A stretch of DNA of 64,000 bases from JADGGM01 sp027307005 (GCA_035455745.1 DATIEP010000037.1:116758-180757); one strand, 5' to 3'. Shown: positions 1-8,906, counted from the first letter of the stretch. Numbers and translations are program-made. Notes: generated from the sequence alone by a model not told the origin.

Positions 1-80
1 GACTGAACGCGGTCCAGCGCGGCGAGCGCTGCTATCGTGCCGCCGGCCGCGAGTATGGCGATAGTGAACGGAAGGCGCAT
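1..80 (-). CDS. N-terminus of a secreted or membrane protein, cut by the window edge
   Basis: The first 26 codons of a minus-strand gene are visible; the rest lies left of the window. The ATG at 80-78 is preceded by GAGAGGAG about 7 bases upstream, a good ribosome binding site. The peptide begins MRLPFTIAILAAGGTIAALA, a basic residue followed by a hydrophobic run, so it looks like a signal peptide or first membrane segment. No function can be assigned from this much sequence. It is divergent from the sulfotransferase gene that follows. Confidence 0.6.
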   Translation of the reverse strand, partial: MRLPFTIAILAAGGTIAALAALDRVQ

Positions 81-382
81 TCGTGGGACTCCTCTCGTCC
101 CGATGCTGGACGTCAAAGCGAATCGGCGATTGACCGCTCGCGAATCGTACCCGACGCAGGTGCACTGGTTCGCGGGCCGAGCATTCCGGGCGTATTGTGC
201 AGGATCGTGGCCAGCGCGCTGCCTGGCAACACCTGGAGCGCGAGTAGGGCGACGGCCGGCACGCGCATTCGTGATTGCATGAAGCTCGGGAATCGGTCAT
301 TGTTCGGGCCGACCAAGCTGAGCGGCGGCAGATCGGCGCATCGGCTTCAAATCGAACAGGAGCGTGAACGTGTGCGTGCCGT
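81..382. other. Intergenic region between divergent genes, no gene recognised
   Basis: About 300 bases separate the minus-strand partial gene from the plus-strand sulfotransferase. It should hold both promoters, but I see no clear -35/-10 pair, no terminator hairpin and no copy of the GTTAGGC word. A minus-strand reading frame starting MRVPAVALLALQVL at 268 resembles a signal peptide and shares its start context with the gene at 80, but it has no ribosome binding site and degenerates at once. Confidence 0.5.
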
Positions 383-1345
383 GTGGCGCCGGCAGCGAAG
401 GAGCGGCGCGAGCGTGAGCGGATCGCGGTGAATCCGGCCCCGCTCTTCATCGTGGGCGTTGGGCGCAGCGGATCGAGCGTTTTCCACCGCTTGATGTGCC
501 GGCATCCTCGCGCGGCGTGGTTGTCGCGCGTGCTGGAGCAATGGCCTAACGCGTCGCCGGCGAACCGTGCGCTCATGCACGCGCTCGCCATGCCTCTGGT
601 CGGGGGCAGCCTGTCGCACATGATCGACCCGGGCGAGTGCTACGACTACTGGGAGCAATTGGCGCCGGGCTTCACGTCGCCGTGTCGCGATCTGCTGGCC
701 AGCGACGTCCAGAACGATGCACGGGCAAACGTGCGCGGCGCGCTGAGTCGTGTGCCGACGAAGAGCCGGCCGCAGCTCGTGGCCAAAGTGACGGGCTGGC
801 CGCGCGTGGGATATCTCCGGGAGATATTTCCGAACGCGAAGTTCATCCACGTGATGCGCGATGGTCGTCCGGTCGCTGCATCGTTTCTCAAAGTGCCGTG
901 GTGGCGCGGGTGGCGCGGGCCATCGGGATGGTTGTTCGGCGACCTCACATCCGAGCAAGCGGCGGAATGGCAGCGATACGATCGATCGTTCGTTGCGTTA
1001 GCCGGCATTCAATGGAAGATCCTTATGGATGCGATGGACAGCGCGAAGCAGTCCGTGCCGGCATCGTGCATGGTGGAGATCAGGTACGAGGATGTGTGCC
1101 GCGACCCCGTGGAGCACTTTCGGCGCGTGGCCGAGTTCGCGGAGCTGCCGTGGGTGCGATCGTTCGAGCGGACGATTCGCACCGCGTCGCTGCACAGCGA
1201 GAACGAGAAGTGGCGGAGAGACTTTACTGCCGATCAGCAGGCGATCCTCGACGCCGTGCTGCACAACCATCTCGTGCGATACGGATACGAGCCGCGCGTC
1301 ACCGATGAGCCGGTGGAGGCAGGTGTGACGCACAAGGGCGGATAG
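383..1345 (+). CDS. Sulfotransferase family protein
   Basis: Probable PAPS-dependent sulfotransferase, which transfers sulfate from 3'-phosphoadenylyl sulfate to an unidentified acceptor. The 5'-phosphosulfate binding loop reads FIVGVGRSGSSVFHRLM near residues 22-38, and the 3'-phosphate binding segment reads FIHVMRDGRPVAAS near residues 154-167. Both sit at the family's usual spacing. Length is 320 residues with a GTG start at 383; a second GTG at 428 (MNPAPLFIVG) is equally plausible because the first 15 residues are charged and poorly conserved in style. No signal peptide is seen, so it is probably cytoplasmic. The gene stands alone, and the acceptor cannot be inferred from its neighbours. 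The fold assignment is good; substrate is unknown. Confidence 0.8.
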   Translation: MAPAAKERRERERIAVNPAPLFIVGVGRSGSSVFHRLMCRHPRAAWLSRVLEQWPNASPANRALMHALAMPLVGGSLSHMIDPGECYDYWEQLAPGFTSPCRDLLASDVQNDARANVRGALSRVPTKSRPQLVAKVTGWPRVGYLREIFPNAKFIHVMRDGRPVAASFLKVPWWRGWRGPSGWLFGDLTSEQAAEWQRYDRSFVALAGIQWKILMDAMDSAKQSVPASCMVEIRYEDVCRDPVEHFRRVAEFAELPWVRSFERTIRTASLHSENEKWRRDFTADQQAILDAVLHNHLVRYGYEPRVTDEPVEAGVTHKGG

Positions 1346-1350
1346 AAGGC

Positions 1351-1386
1351 GGACAAGACTGGACAAGATGGACAAGGCCGGACAAC
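1351..1386 (+). repeat. Short GGACAA tandem array with about 10-bp period
   Basis: GGACAAG or GGACAAC begins at 1351, 1361, 1370 and 1380, just after the sulfotransferase stop. The 9-10 bp spacing places the repeats on one face of the helix. A similar array (63887-63928) lies at the right end of the window. Function unknown. Confidence 0.6.
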
Positions 1387-1468
1387 AACCGACCACGCGT
1401 GATGGAGCCGGCGCCGAGCAGCCGAGCGATCCCTGCCGTTCGCCGTGCTGCTTCCGTTCAATCCGTGT

Positions 1469-1547
1469 CTCCAGAGCGAGGAAGCCCACCACCTCGCACC
1501 TGTTCCGGCACTGGCCCCGCGGCGCCCTAAACTGAACAGCTACCGAG
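1469..1547 (+). repeat. Dispersed repeat copy A (about 79 bp)
   Basis: This stretch matches the reverse complement of 54551-54634 at roughly 80 percent identity by eye, with one 3-base gap. It contains a small hairpin (GCGAGG, 10-base loop, CCTCGC at 1476-1497). It lies between the sulfotransferase gene and the metH leader. No coding potential is apparent; the identical ATG-GTG-GGC opening on the minus strand of both copies does not extend into protein-like sequence. Confidence 0.6.
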
Positions 1548-1711
1548 CCCGAAGGTATCTTGCCTCTTCTGAGCGTTGCGGTTATGGTGCGTGTAGGTTG
1601 TGAAATTGGTTCGTGGCGATTTAAGGCAACTTGCGGCCACGTTAAACATTCCGCTAAAGCGCCGGCCCGGTGCCTGTGCGCACCTGGGCATTTTTGTTAT
1701 CGGATGATCAT
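1548..1711 (+). promoter_or_regulatory. metH leader, possible transcription attenuator
   Basis: The 164 bases before metH end in an intrinsic terminator (1665-1696) only 16 bases upstream of the ATG. A terminator in that position is the arrangement of a conditional leader such as a riboswitch or attenuator. A possible upstream stem pairs GTGGC (1614-1618) with GCCAC (1636-1640). I looked for cobalamin, SAM-I, SAM-II and SAH riboswitch consensus elements and did not recognise any, so the ligand, if there is one, is open. Confidence 0.45.
1665..1696 (+). terminator. Intrinsic terminator in the metH leader
   Basis: GCCCGGTGC (1665-1673) pairs with GCACC-T-GGGC (1680-1689) with one bulged T and a 6-base loop, followed by A and five T. 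The metH start codon lies at 1712, so this hairpin would stop transcription before the gene unless it is bypassed. Confidence 0.65.
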
Positions 1712-4700
1712 ATGAGTGTTGACACCGTGTCCCGCGCCACTGCGCATCGCAGCGACTCGCCGTATCTGCGCGAGCTGGCGCAGCGCGTCCTGGTGTTCGA
1801 TGGCGCGATGGGGACGAACATCCAGCGTCAGGCGTTGACGGCCGACGATTTTGGCGGCGCGCGCACGGAAGGGTGCAACGACTATCTGGTGCTGACGCGG
1901 CCGGACGTCGTGCGCGGGATCCACGAGTCGTTTCTGGCCGTGGGCTGCGACGTGGTCGAGACCTGCACGTTCCAGAGCACGCCGCGCCGGCTCAAGGAGT
2001 GGGGGTTGGGCGACAAGGTGCACGCGCTGAACGTGCGTGCGGCCCAACTGGCGCGGGCCGCATGCGACGCCGCGGGCAACGGCCGGCGCCGGTTCGTCGC
2101 CGGATCGATCGGCCCAACGGGAATGCTCCCGTCGAGCGATGATCCGACGTTGTCGGCGGTGACGTTCGCCGAGCTCGTCGACGACTACTACCAGCAGGCG
2201 AAGGCGCTGGTCGAGGGTGGTGTCGACCTGCTGCTGGTCGAGACGGCGCAGGACATTCTCGAGGTGAAGGCCGCGCTGGCCGGATTCGAGCGGCTGTTTG
2301 CGGACATCGGGCGGCGTGTCCCCGTGCAAGCGCAGGTCACGCTCGATACGAGCGGCCGCATGCTGCTGGGCACCGACATCGCGAGCGCGATGACCACCCT
2401 CGAGTCGTTAGGCGTCGACGTGCTCGGCCTCAACTGCTCGACGGGACCCGAGCACATGCGGGAGCCGATCCGGTGGCTGTCCGAACATGCCCGGCGCCCC
2501 GTGTCGTGCATCCCGAACGCCGGCCTGCCGCTCAACACCGGCAGCGGCGACGCGGTGTATCCGCTCGAGCCGGAGGCGATGGCTACTGCGTTAGGCGAGT
2601 TCGTGCGCGACTTCGGCGTCCGCGTGGTGGGCGGGTGTTGCGGCACGACGCCGGCACACCTCGACGCCGTCGTGCGCACCGTGCGCGCGCTGGAGCGCGG
2701 CGGACCGCGGCGCGCGGCGCCGCACGTGCCGCGCGTGTCGTCGGCCATGCGCGCGCTGACCCTGCACCAGGATCCGCCGCCGCTGCTCATCGGCGAGCGC
2801 GTGAACGCGCAGGGGTCGCGGAAAGTGAAGCAGCTGCTCCTGTCCGATGATTACGAAGGCATCGTCGGCGTCGCGCGGCAACAGGCGGATTCCGGCGCGC
2901 ACGTGCTCGACGTGTGCGTGGCGCTCACCGAACGCGCCGACGAAGCGCAGCAGATGGCGCGGGTGGTGAAGCTTCTGTCGATGAGCGTCGAGACGCCGCT
3001 CATGATCGACTCCACCGAAGCCGAGGTGATTGCGCGTGCGCTCGAGCACGTGCCGGGCCGCGCGATCGTCAACTCCATCAACATGGAGAACGGGCGCGCG
3101 CGCATCGAAGCGGTGCTGCCGCTGGTGAAGCTGCATGGCGCGGCCGTCGTGGCGCTCACGATCGACGAAGCAGGCATGGCGAAGACGCGCGAACGGAAGC
3201 TCGAGATCGCGCGGCGGATCCACGACATCGCGGTGCACGAGTTCGGCCTGGCCAGCGAGGATCTGATTTTCGACGATCTCACCTTCACCCTCGCGACGGG
3301 CGAAGCGGAATGGGTGGACAGCGCGGCGGAGACGATCGAGGGCATCCGACTGATCAAGCGCGAGCTGCCCGGCGTGCTGACGTCGTTAGGCGTGAGCAAC
3401 GTCAGCTTCGGACTCGCGCCGGCCGCGCGCGCCGTGCTCAATTCCGTCTTTCTGCATCACTGCGTGCAGGCCGGACTCGACATGGCGATCGTCAATCCGG
3501 CGCACATCCGGCCGTACGCCGAGCTCTCACTCGAGGAGCGGGCGCTGGCGGACGACCTGGTCTTCAACCGGCGCCCCGACGCGTTGCAGCGGTTCATCGA
3601 ATTCTCGGCGAGCGCCGATCCGGCATCGCCGGGGACTGCCGACGCGTCCGCCGAATCCGACCTGGCGGCGCTCGGGCCCGACGGCCGCATCCACTGGCAG
3701 ATTCTGCACCGCAAAAAGGACGGCATCGAAGACGCACTCGACGCGGCCGGCGTGCGGGAGCAACCGATCCGCGTCCTCAACGAGGTCCTGCTGCCGGCGA
3801 TGAAAGAGGTCGGCGACAAGTTCGGTGCGGGCGAGCTGATTCTGCCGTTCGTGCTGCAGAGCGCCGAGGTGATGAAACGCGCCGTTAGGCATCTGGAGCA
3901 GTTCCTCGAGCGCGCCGAGGGATACACCAAGGGGAAGGTGGTGCTCGCCACGGTCTATGGTGACGTGCACGACATCGGCAAGTCGCTCGTGAACACGATT
4001 CTCTCGAACAACGGCTACACGGTGTTCGACCTCGGCAAGCAGGTGCCGGTGAACACGATCATCGACAAGGCCGTCGAGGTGGGCGCCGACGCCATCGGAT
4101 TGTCGGCGCTGCTCGTGTCGACGTCGAAGCAGATGCCGATATGCGTCCAGGAGCTGGATCGGCGCGGGCTGAAGGTGCCGGTGCTGATCGGCGGCGCGGC
4201 AATCAATCGGCGATTCGGCCGGCGCGCGCTGTTCGTCGATGGAGAACGAGCGTACGCCCCGGGCGTGTTTTACTGCAAGGATGCGTTCGAGGGACTCGAT
4301 TCCGTGGAAGCGCTCATGGATCCGGATCGGCGCGAGGCGTTCGTCACGGGCAACCTGGATGGCGCGCGACGCGACGTCTTTCTGCGCTCGGCGGTCGGAA
4401 AGGACATCGCTGCCGGCACCGACGCGACGACGCGCTCGGAGGTCGCGACGGACAACGCGATCCCCGAAGCGCCGTTCTTCGGCGCCCGCGTGCTGCACGA
4501 CATTCCGCTCGATGAGGTGTTGGCGCTGCTCGACCTCGACGAGCTGTTTCGGTTGCAGTGGGGTGGGCGCGGTTCGGGCGAGGCGTTCGATGCAACGGTG
4601 CGGGACGAGTTCCGTCCGACGCTCGAGCGGCTCTCGGCGAGCGCGCGCGCGGAACGGTGGCTCGTCCCGCGAGCGGCGTACGGATTTTTTCCGGTGCAGT

Positions 4701-5263
4701 CACAGGGCAACTCGCTCATCGTGTACGACGCTGCCGCCTACGGCAGCGATGGCGGCGCCCTGCGCGAGGTGGCGCGGTTCAAGTTCCCGCGGCAGGACGG
4801 TCGGGAGCGGCTGTGTCTCGCCGACTATTTCCGGTCGGTGGAATCGGGCGACGTGGATGTCGCTGCGCTGCAGATCGTGACTGTCGGCGACGCGGCCCAA
4901 CGCCGCTTCGACGAGCTGCAGTCGCGGAGCGAATACACGGAAGCGTACTACCTGCACGGTCTTGCGGTCGAGGCAGCCGAAGCGGTGGCCGAGTGGATGC
5001 ACCGGTACGTGCGGCGTCAGCTCGGCATGGCGGCCGGCCAGGGGAAGCGGTACTCGTGGGGCTATCCGGCGTGTCCGGACCTGGACGACCACGCGACCGT
5101 GTTCCGTCTGCTGCCGGCGGCCGAGTCGTTAGGCATAGTGTTGACCACGGCGTTCCAACTCGTGCCCGAGCAGTCGACGGCGGCGATCATCGTCCACCAT
5201 CCGGCGGCGAAGTACTACGCCGTGCGGAGCGGTGGCGAGCGCGACACCGGAGTCGCGCCGTGA
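1712..5263 (+). CDS. metH: Cobalamin-dependent methionine synthase (5-methyltetrahydrofolate-homocysteine methyltransferase)
   Basis: Makes methionine from homocysteine and 5-methyltetrahydrofolate using B12 in the cytoplasm. All four modules are present in 1183 residues, the usual MetH length. The homocysteine domain opens with VFDGAMGTNIQ (from about residue 27), and its zinc cysteines are C242 in GLNCSTGP and C309-C310 in GGCCGTTP. The pterin domain starts at LLIGERVNAQGSRK. The B12-binding motif GDVHDIGKS gives H753 as lower axial ligand. The reactivation domain carries RYSWGYPACPDL (R1113) for AdoMet. I chose ATG 1712; an in-frame GTG at 1670 falls inside the terminator hairpin and is unlikely. 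The stop overlaps the next gene by four bases, so the two are translationally coupled. Four GTTAGGC words lie in the first 2.2 kb of the gene and one near its end. Confidence 0.97.
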   Translation: MSVDTVSRATAHRSDSPYLRELAQRVLVFDGAMGTNIQRQALTADDFGGARTEGCNDYLVLTRPDVVRGIHESFLAVGCDVVETCTFQSTPRRLKEWGLGDKVHALNVRAAQLARAACDAAGNGRRRFVAGSIGPTGMLPSSDDPTLSAVTFAELVDDYYQQAKALVEGGVDLLLVETAQDILEVKAALAGFERLFADIGRRVPVQAQVTLDTSGRMLLGTDIASAMTTLESLGVDVLGLNCSTGPEHMREPIRWLSEHARRPVSCIPNAGLPLNTGSGDAVYPLEPEAMATALGEFVRDFGVRVVGGCCGTTPAHLDAVVRTVRALERGGPRRAAPHVPRVSSAMRALTLHQDPPPLLIGERVNAQGSRKVKQLLLSDDYEGIVGVARQQADSGAHVLDVCVALTERADEAQQMARVVKLLSMSVETPLMIDSTEAEVIARALEHVPGRAIVNSINMENGRARIEAVLPLVKLHGAAVVALTIDEAGMAKTRERKLEIARRIHDIAVHEFGLASEDLIFDDLTFTLATGEAEWVDSAAETIEGIRLIKRELPGVLTSLGVSNVSFGLAPAARAVLNSVFLHHCVQAGLDMAIVNPAHIRPYAELSLEERALADDLVFNRRPDALQRFIEFSASADPASPGTADASAESDLAALGPDGRIHWQILHRKKDGIEDALDAAGVREQPIRVLNEVLLPAMKEVGDKFGAGELILPFVLQSAEVMKRAVRHLEQFLERAEGYTKGKVVLATVYGDVHDIGKSLVNTILSNNGYTVFDLGKQVPVNTIIDKAVEVGADAIGLSALLVSTSKQMPICVQELDRRGLKVPVLIGGAAINRRFGRRALFVDGERAYAPGVFYCKDAFEGLDSVEALMDPDRREAFVTGNLDGARRDVFLRSAVGKDIAAGTDATTRSEVATDNAIPEAPFFGARVLHDIPLDEVLALLDLDELFRLQWGGRGSGEAFDATVRDEFRPTLERLSASARAERWLVPRAAYGFFPVQSQGNSLIVYDAAAYGSDGGALREVARFKFPRQDGRERLCLADYFRSVESGDVDVAALQIVTVGDAAQRRFDELQSRSEYTEAYYLHGLAVEAAEAVAEWMHRYVRRQLGMAAGQGKRYSWGYPACPDLDDHATVFRLLPAAESLGIVLTTAFQLVPEQSTAAIIVHHPAAKYYAVRSGGERDTGVAP

Positions 5264-7158
5264 GTCCGCGGCGCGACGCGCGCGAGCTGCTCGAGCCAGA
5301 CCGCATCGTGGTGTTCGACGGCGCGATGGGCACGATGCTGTATTCGCACGGGGTGTTCATCAATCAATGCTACGATGAGCTCAACGCGCGCGCGCCCGAT
5401 CTCGTGCGCGACGTGCATCGCTCGTACGTGAAGGCGGGCGCCGAGGTGTTGGAGACGAACAGCTTCGGCGCGAACCGCATCAAACTGGCGCCGCACGGTC
5501 TCGAGGGGCAGGTGCGCGATCTGAACTGTCGCGCCGCGCGGCTGGCCCGCGAGGCGGCGGGCGACCACGTGCTCGTGGCCGGCGCGGTCGGCCCGTTAGG
5601 CATTCGCATCGAGCCGTTCGGCCCGACGAGCCGCGACGAAGCGCGCGCGATGTTCCGCGAACAGCTGGAGGCGCTGCGCGAGGGCGGCGCCGACCTCTTC
5701 ATCCTCGAAACGTTCGCCGACCTCGATGAGATCGAGCCAGCCATTCGCGCGGCGCGCGACGTCGACGCATCGGCGCCGCTCATCGCGCAGATGACGATCG
5801 GCCAGGATGGCCTCACGCCGTTCGGCGCCACCCCCGAAGACGTCGCCCGCGCGCTCGACGGCTGGGGCGCGGACATCATCGGACTCAACTGCTCGGTTGG
5901 GCCGCAGGCGATTCTCGAGGCCATCGAACGGATGGCCGCCGTGTCATCGCGCAAGCTCAGCGCGCAGCCGAACGCCGGGATGCCGCGCGATGTGGGCGGC
6001 CGCACGATGTACATGGCGAGCCCGGAATACGTCGCCAACTACGGACGCCACCTCATTCAGGCCGGCGCGAAAGTGCTGGGCGGCTGCTGCGGAACGACGC
6101 CGGATCACATCAAGGCACTCGTCGAAGGCATCCGTCCGCTCGTGCCCCGGCAGCAATGGCGCGCATCGGTGCGCTATCAATTGCCGCACACCGATGATGC
6201 GGCCGCCGTGCGCGCCGATGACCCGCGGCAGGACGGCGCGCAGCCGGCGATCCCGTTCGCCCAACGATCGCGTTGGGCGGCCAAGATCGCGGCGGGAGAA
6301 TTCGTCTCATCCGTCGAGATCGTGCCGCCGCGCGGCGTGGACGCGAGCCGGATGCTCGAGGGCGTGCGCGCGCTCCGCGAGCGCGGCGTGGACGCGGTGA
6401 ACGTTCCCGATGGACCGCGGGCGCAGAGCCGCATGGGCGCGCTCATGACGAGCCTGCTCATCGAGCAGCAGATCGGGATCGAGACGGTAACCCACTACTG
6501 CTGCCGCGACCGCAACCTGCTCGGCATGCTGAGCGATTTGTTAGGCGCGTCGGCCATGGGGCTGCGAAATCTGCTGATCATCACCGGCGATCCGCCGAAG
6601 ATGGGCCCCTACCCCGACGCCACCGCGGTCTTCGACATCGACTCGATCGGTCTCACGAATCTGGTGAGCCGCCTCAATCGGGGCCTCGATCCCGGCGGCC
6701 ACGCGATCGGCGCGCCGACACAGTTCGCCATTGGCGTCGGAGTGAATCCCGCCGCCATCGATCCGGCGTACGAGCTGCGCCGCTTCGAATGGAAGGTGGA
6801 TGCGGGTGCGGAGTTCGCGATCACCCAGCCCGTCTTCGACGTGGATCAACTGCACCGCTTCCTCGCGTCGATCGATCATGTGCGCATTCCCGTGATCGCC
6901 GGAATCTGGCCGCTCGTGTCGGCGCGAAACGCTGAGTTTCTCGCCAACGAAGTGCCTGGCGTGGTCGTGCCGGATGCGGTGATTCACCGGATGCGTCGCG
7001 CGAGCGAACAATCCAAGGAGCACGGGCTGGCCGAAGGAATCGCGCTCGCGCGCGAAATGCTCGAGCAGGTGCGCGGCACCGTGCAGGGCGTGCAGGTCTC
7101 GGCGCCGTTCGGTAAAGTGGAGCTGGCTCTCGAGGTCTTCGACTCCGCCACGCGTTAG
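5260..7158 (+). CDS. yitJ: Bifunctional homocysteine S-methyltransferase / 5,10-methylenetetrahydrofolate reductase
   Basis: Two-domain enzyme of 632 residues, the architecture of Bacillus YitJ. The N-terminal homocysteine methyltransferase domain has VFDGAMGTMLY and zinc-site cysteines C211 (GLNCSVGP) and C276-C277 (GGCCGTTPDH). The C-terminal half, from about residue 339, is a MetF-type reductase; it has the FAD-barrel features SSVEIVPPRG, LLIITGDPPK and FAITQPVFD. The reductase makes 5-methyl-THF, which MetH next door consumes. The start is the GTG at 5260 inside the GTGA overlap with metH. The N-terminal domain partly duplicates the first domain of MetH; its own methyl donor could be S-methylmethionine or a related compound, which is inference. 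Confidence 0.93.
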   Translation: MSPRRDARELLEPDRIVVFDGAMGTMLYSHGVFINQCYDELNARAPDLVRDVHRSYVKAGAEVLETNSFGANRIKLAPHGLEGQVRDLNCRAARLAREAAGDHVLVAGAVGPLGIRIEPFGPTSRDEARAMFREQLEALREGGADLFILETFADLDEIEPAIRAARDVDASAPLIAQMTIGQDGLTPFGATPEDVARALDGWGADIIGLNCSVGPQAILEAIERMAAVSSRKLSAQPNAGMPRDVGGRTMYMASPEYVANYGRHLIQAGAKVLGGCCGTTPDHIKALVEGIRPLVPRQQWRASVRYQLPHTDDAAAVRADDPRQDGAQPAIPFAQRSRWAAKIAAGEFVSSVEIVPPRGVDASRMLEGVRALRERGVDAVNVPDGPRAQSRMGALMTSLLIEQQIGIETVTHYCCRDRNLLGMLSDLLGASAMGLRNLLIITGDPPKMGPYPDATAVFDIDSIGLTNLVSRLNRGLDPGGHAIGAPTQFAIGVGVNPAAIDPAYELRRFEWKVDAGAEFAITQPVFDVDQLHRFLASIDHVRIPVIAGIWPLVSARNAEFLANEVPGVVVPDAVIHRMRRASEQSKEHGLAEGIALAREMLEQVRGTVQGVQVSAPFGKVELALEVFDSATR

Positions 7159-7200
7159 CTTAGAGAGTCGACGCATCGGTCACGACATGGAGCCCCGCCC

Positions 7201-7677
7201 ATGAAAGCCATCTTGCTCGTGGATCACGGCTCGGTCAAAGATGCCGCCAATCGCATGATCGACTGCGTTGGGCATCTCGTGCAGGCGATCGCCGGTGACG
7301 GCGTGATCGTGCGCGTGTCGCACATGGAATTGGCGGAGCCGACCATCGCGCAGGCGTTCGCGCAGTGCGTCGAGGCGGGCGCGACGGAGGTAGTGGTCTT
7401 CCCGTACATGCTGTCGCCGGGGAAGCACTCGACGCGCGACATTCCGCGCATGGCGCGCCAGGCCGCGGCGCCGTTTCCGCACATCAGTGTGTCGGTGACG
7501 CCGGCATTCGGCGTGCACGACAAGCTGGCGGAGGTGGTGTTGGAGCGCGCGGGCGTCGAACCGCGGGGACGTCGCGTGCCGGCGCCGTGCATGTGCGTGC
7601 GGCCGCAGGGTACTCCCGAGCGCTGGTGCGGCGATGCCTGCCGCGAAGCGGCGACGAACGTAACGGTCGAGCGCTAG
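7201..7677 (+). CDS. cbiX: CbiX-type sirohydrochlorin chelatase
   Basis: 158-residue short chelatase of the CbiX/SirB family, which inserts cobalt (or iron) into sirohydrochlorin early in B12 or siroheme synthesis. The metal-site histidines are recognisable in LLVDHGSVKDAA (H9) and MLSPGKHSTRDI (about H76). GGAG sits about 8 bases before the ATG. It follows the methionine synthase pair by 42 bases, which suggests a B12-supply role in the same unit. The C-terminus carries four cysteines in CMCVRP...WCGDAC, reminiscent of the Fe-S or metal-binding tails seen in some CbiX and SirB proteins. Cobalt versus iron specificity cannot be read from the sequence. Confidence 0.82.
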   Translation: MKAILLVDHGSVKDAANRMIDCVGHLVQAIAGDGVIVRVSHMELAEPTIAQAFAQCVEAGATEVVVFPYMLSPGKHSTRDIPRMARQAAAPFPHISVSVTPAFGVHDKLAEVVLERAGVEPRGRRVPAPCMCVRPQGTPERWCGDACREAATNVTVER

Positions 7678-7729
7678 CGCCGATCTCAGCCGCTCACCCA
7701 AGCGGGAACCACCCGATACATTGGATCGC

Positions 7730-8899
7730 ATGACAATGGACCTCGACGCGGCCCGCACGCCACTCACCGTGCTGGCCGAAGATGAAACGATGTTCCGCGA
7801 TGCCGTCGCGGCGTTCGCCGACGAGCAAGTGCGTCCGCGCGTGCAGGCAATGGATCGTGCCGGCAAGCTCGATCCGGATTTGATTCCCGGATTCTTCGAG
7901 CTCGGGCTCATGGGTATCGGCGTGCCGGAGGCATACGGCGGAGCCGGCGGAACCATGATGATGGTGACGCTCGCGGTCGAGGCCGTGAGCCGGGTGGATG
8001 CATCGTCGGCGATTCTGATGGACGTCCAGAACACGCTCGTGAACTCGCCGCTCACGCGGTTCGGCACCGATGCCCAACGCAAGCAATACTTGACGAAGCT
8101 CACGTCGGGCACGGTTGGGGCGTACGCGTTGTCGGAGCCGGGTTCGGGCTCAGATGCTTTCGGGCTGGCGACGCGCGCCGAGCGCCGCGGTGACGCCTGG
8201 GTGCTCACTGGCCGCAAGCTCTGGATCACGAACGGCGCCGAGGCCGAGATCTACATCGTGTTCGCGACGGTCGACCCGTCGGCCGGATATCGCGGGATCA
8301 CCGCGTTCATCATCGAGCGCGGGTTCGCAGGTTTCGCGGTGGGCAAGAAAGAGGACAAGTTAGGCATTCGCGCGTCGAGCACGACCGAACTGATCCTCGA
8401 TGGGTGCGTGGTCCCGGCGGCGAACGTGCTGGGGCCGGTCGGGCAAGGCTACAAGATCGCGATCGAGACCTTGAACGAAGGGCGCATCGGCATCGGCGCG
8501 CAGATGATCGGCGTCGCCCGCGGCGCGCTCGACGCGACGGTGCAGTACGTGCGCGAGCGCACGCAGTTCGGCAAGCCGCTTGCCGAGTTTCAAGGCGTCC
8601 AGTTCCAGCTGGCGCAGGCGGCTACCGAATTGGAGGCTGCCCGGCTCATGGTGTACAACACGGCGCGCCTCAAGGACGCGGGCCGCCCGTTCACGCAGGA
8701 AGCCGCGATGGCCAAGCTGTTCGCATCGCAGGTCACGGAGCGGGTGACTTCGTTGTGCGTGGAATTGCACGGCGGCTACGGCTACACCAAGGACTATCCC
8801 GTCGAAAAGTTCTATCGCGACGCGAAGATCGGCACGATTTACGAGGGCACGTCGAACATGCAGCTGCAGACGATCGCGAAGCTGCTGCTGCGCGCCTAA
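7730..8899 (+). CDS. Acyl-CoA dehydrogenase
   Basis: FAD enzyme oxidising acyl-CoA to 2-enoyl-CoA, 389 residues, full family length. The first signature reads ALSEPGSGSDA, the second is around ELHGGYGYTKDYPVEKFYRD, and the catalytic glutamate lies in IYEGTSNMQLQTIAK near the C-terminus, the position found in short-chain and branched-chain enzymes. ATG 7730 is chosen over TTG 7721 and ATG 7736. The stop codon is embedded in a GCCTAAC word (8894-8900). No electron-transfer flavoprotein or other beta-oxidation gene is adjacent, so chain-length specificity is not inferable. It converges on the alcohol dehydrogenase gene with only 7 bases between them. Confidence 0.93.
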   Translation: MTMDLDAARTPLTVLAEDETMFRDAVAAFADEQVRPRVQAMDRAGKLDPDLIPGFFELGLMGIGVPEAYGGAGGTMMMVTLAVEAVSRVDASSAILMDVQNTLVNSPLTRFGTDAQRKQYLTKLTSGTVGAYALSEPGSGSDAFGLATRAERRGDAWVLTGRKLWITNGAEAEIYIVFATVDPSAGYRGITAFIIERGFAGFAVGKKEDKLGIRASSTTELILDGCVVPAANVLGPVGQGYKIAIETLNEGRIGIGAQMIGVARGALDATVQYVRERTQFGKPLAEFQGVQFQLAQAATELEAARLMVYNTARLKDAGRPFTQEAAMAKLFASQVTERVTSLCVELHGGYGYTKDYPVEKFYRDAKIGTIYEGTSNMQLQTIAKLLLRA

Positions 8900-8906
8900 C
8901 GGAACG

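Noticed and set aside
113..268. Minus-strand frame starting MRVPAVALLALQVLPG, resembling a signal peptide
   Set aside because: It has no ribosome binding site, ends after 52 residues, and the part after the hydrophobic run has no domain character. It does share its start context with the gene at 80, so a decayed relative is possible.
1548..1711. Cobalamin, SAM or SAH riboswitch before metH
   Set aside because: The leader and terminator suggest RNA control, but none of the consensus elements of these classes could be recognised, so no class is claimed.
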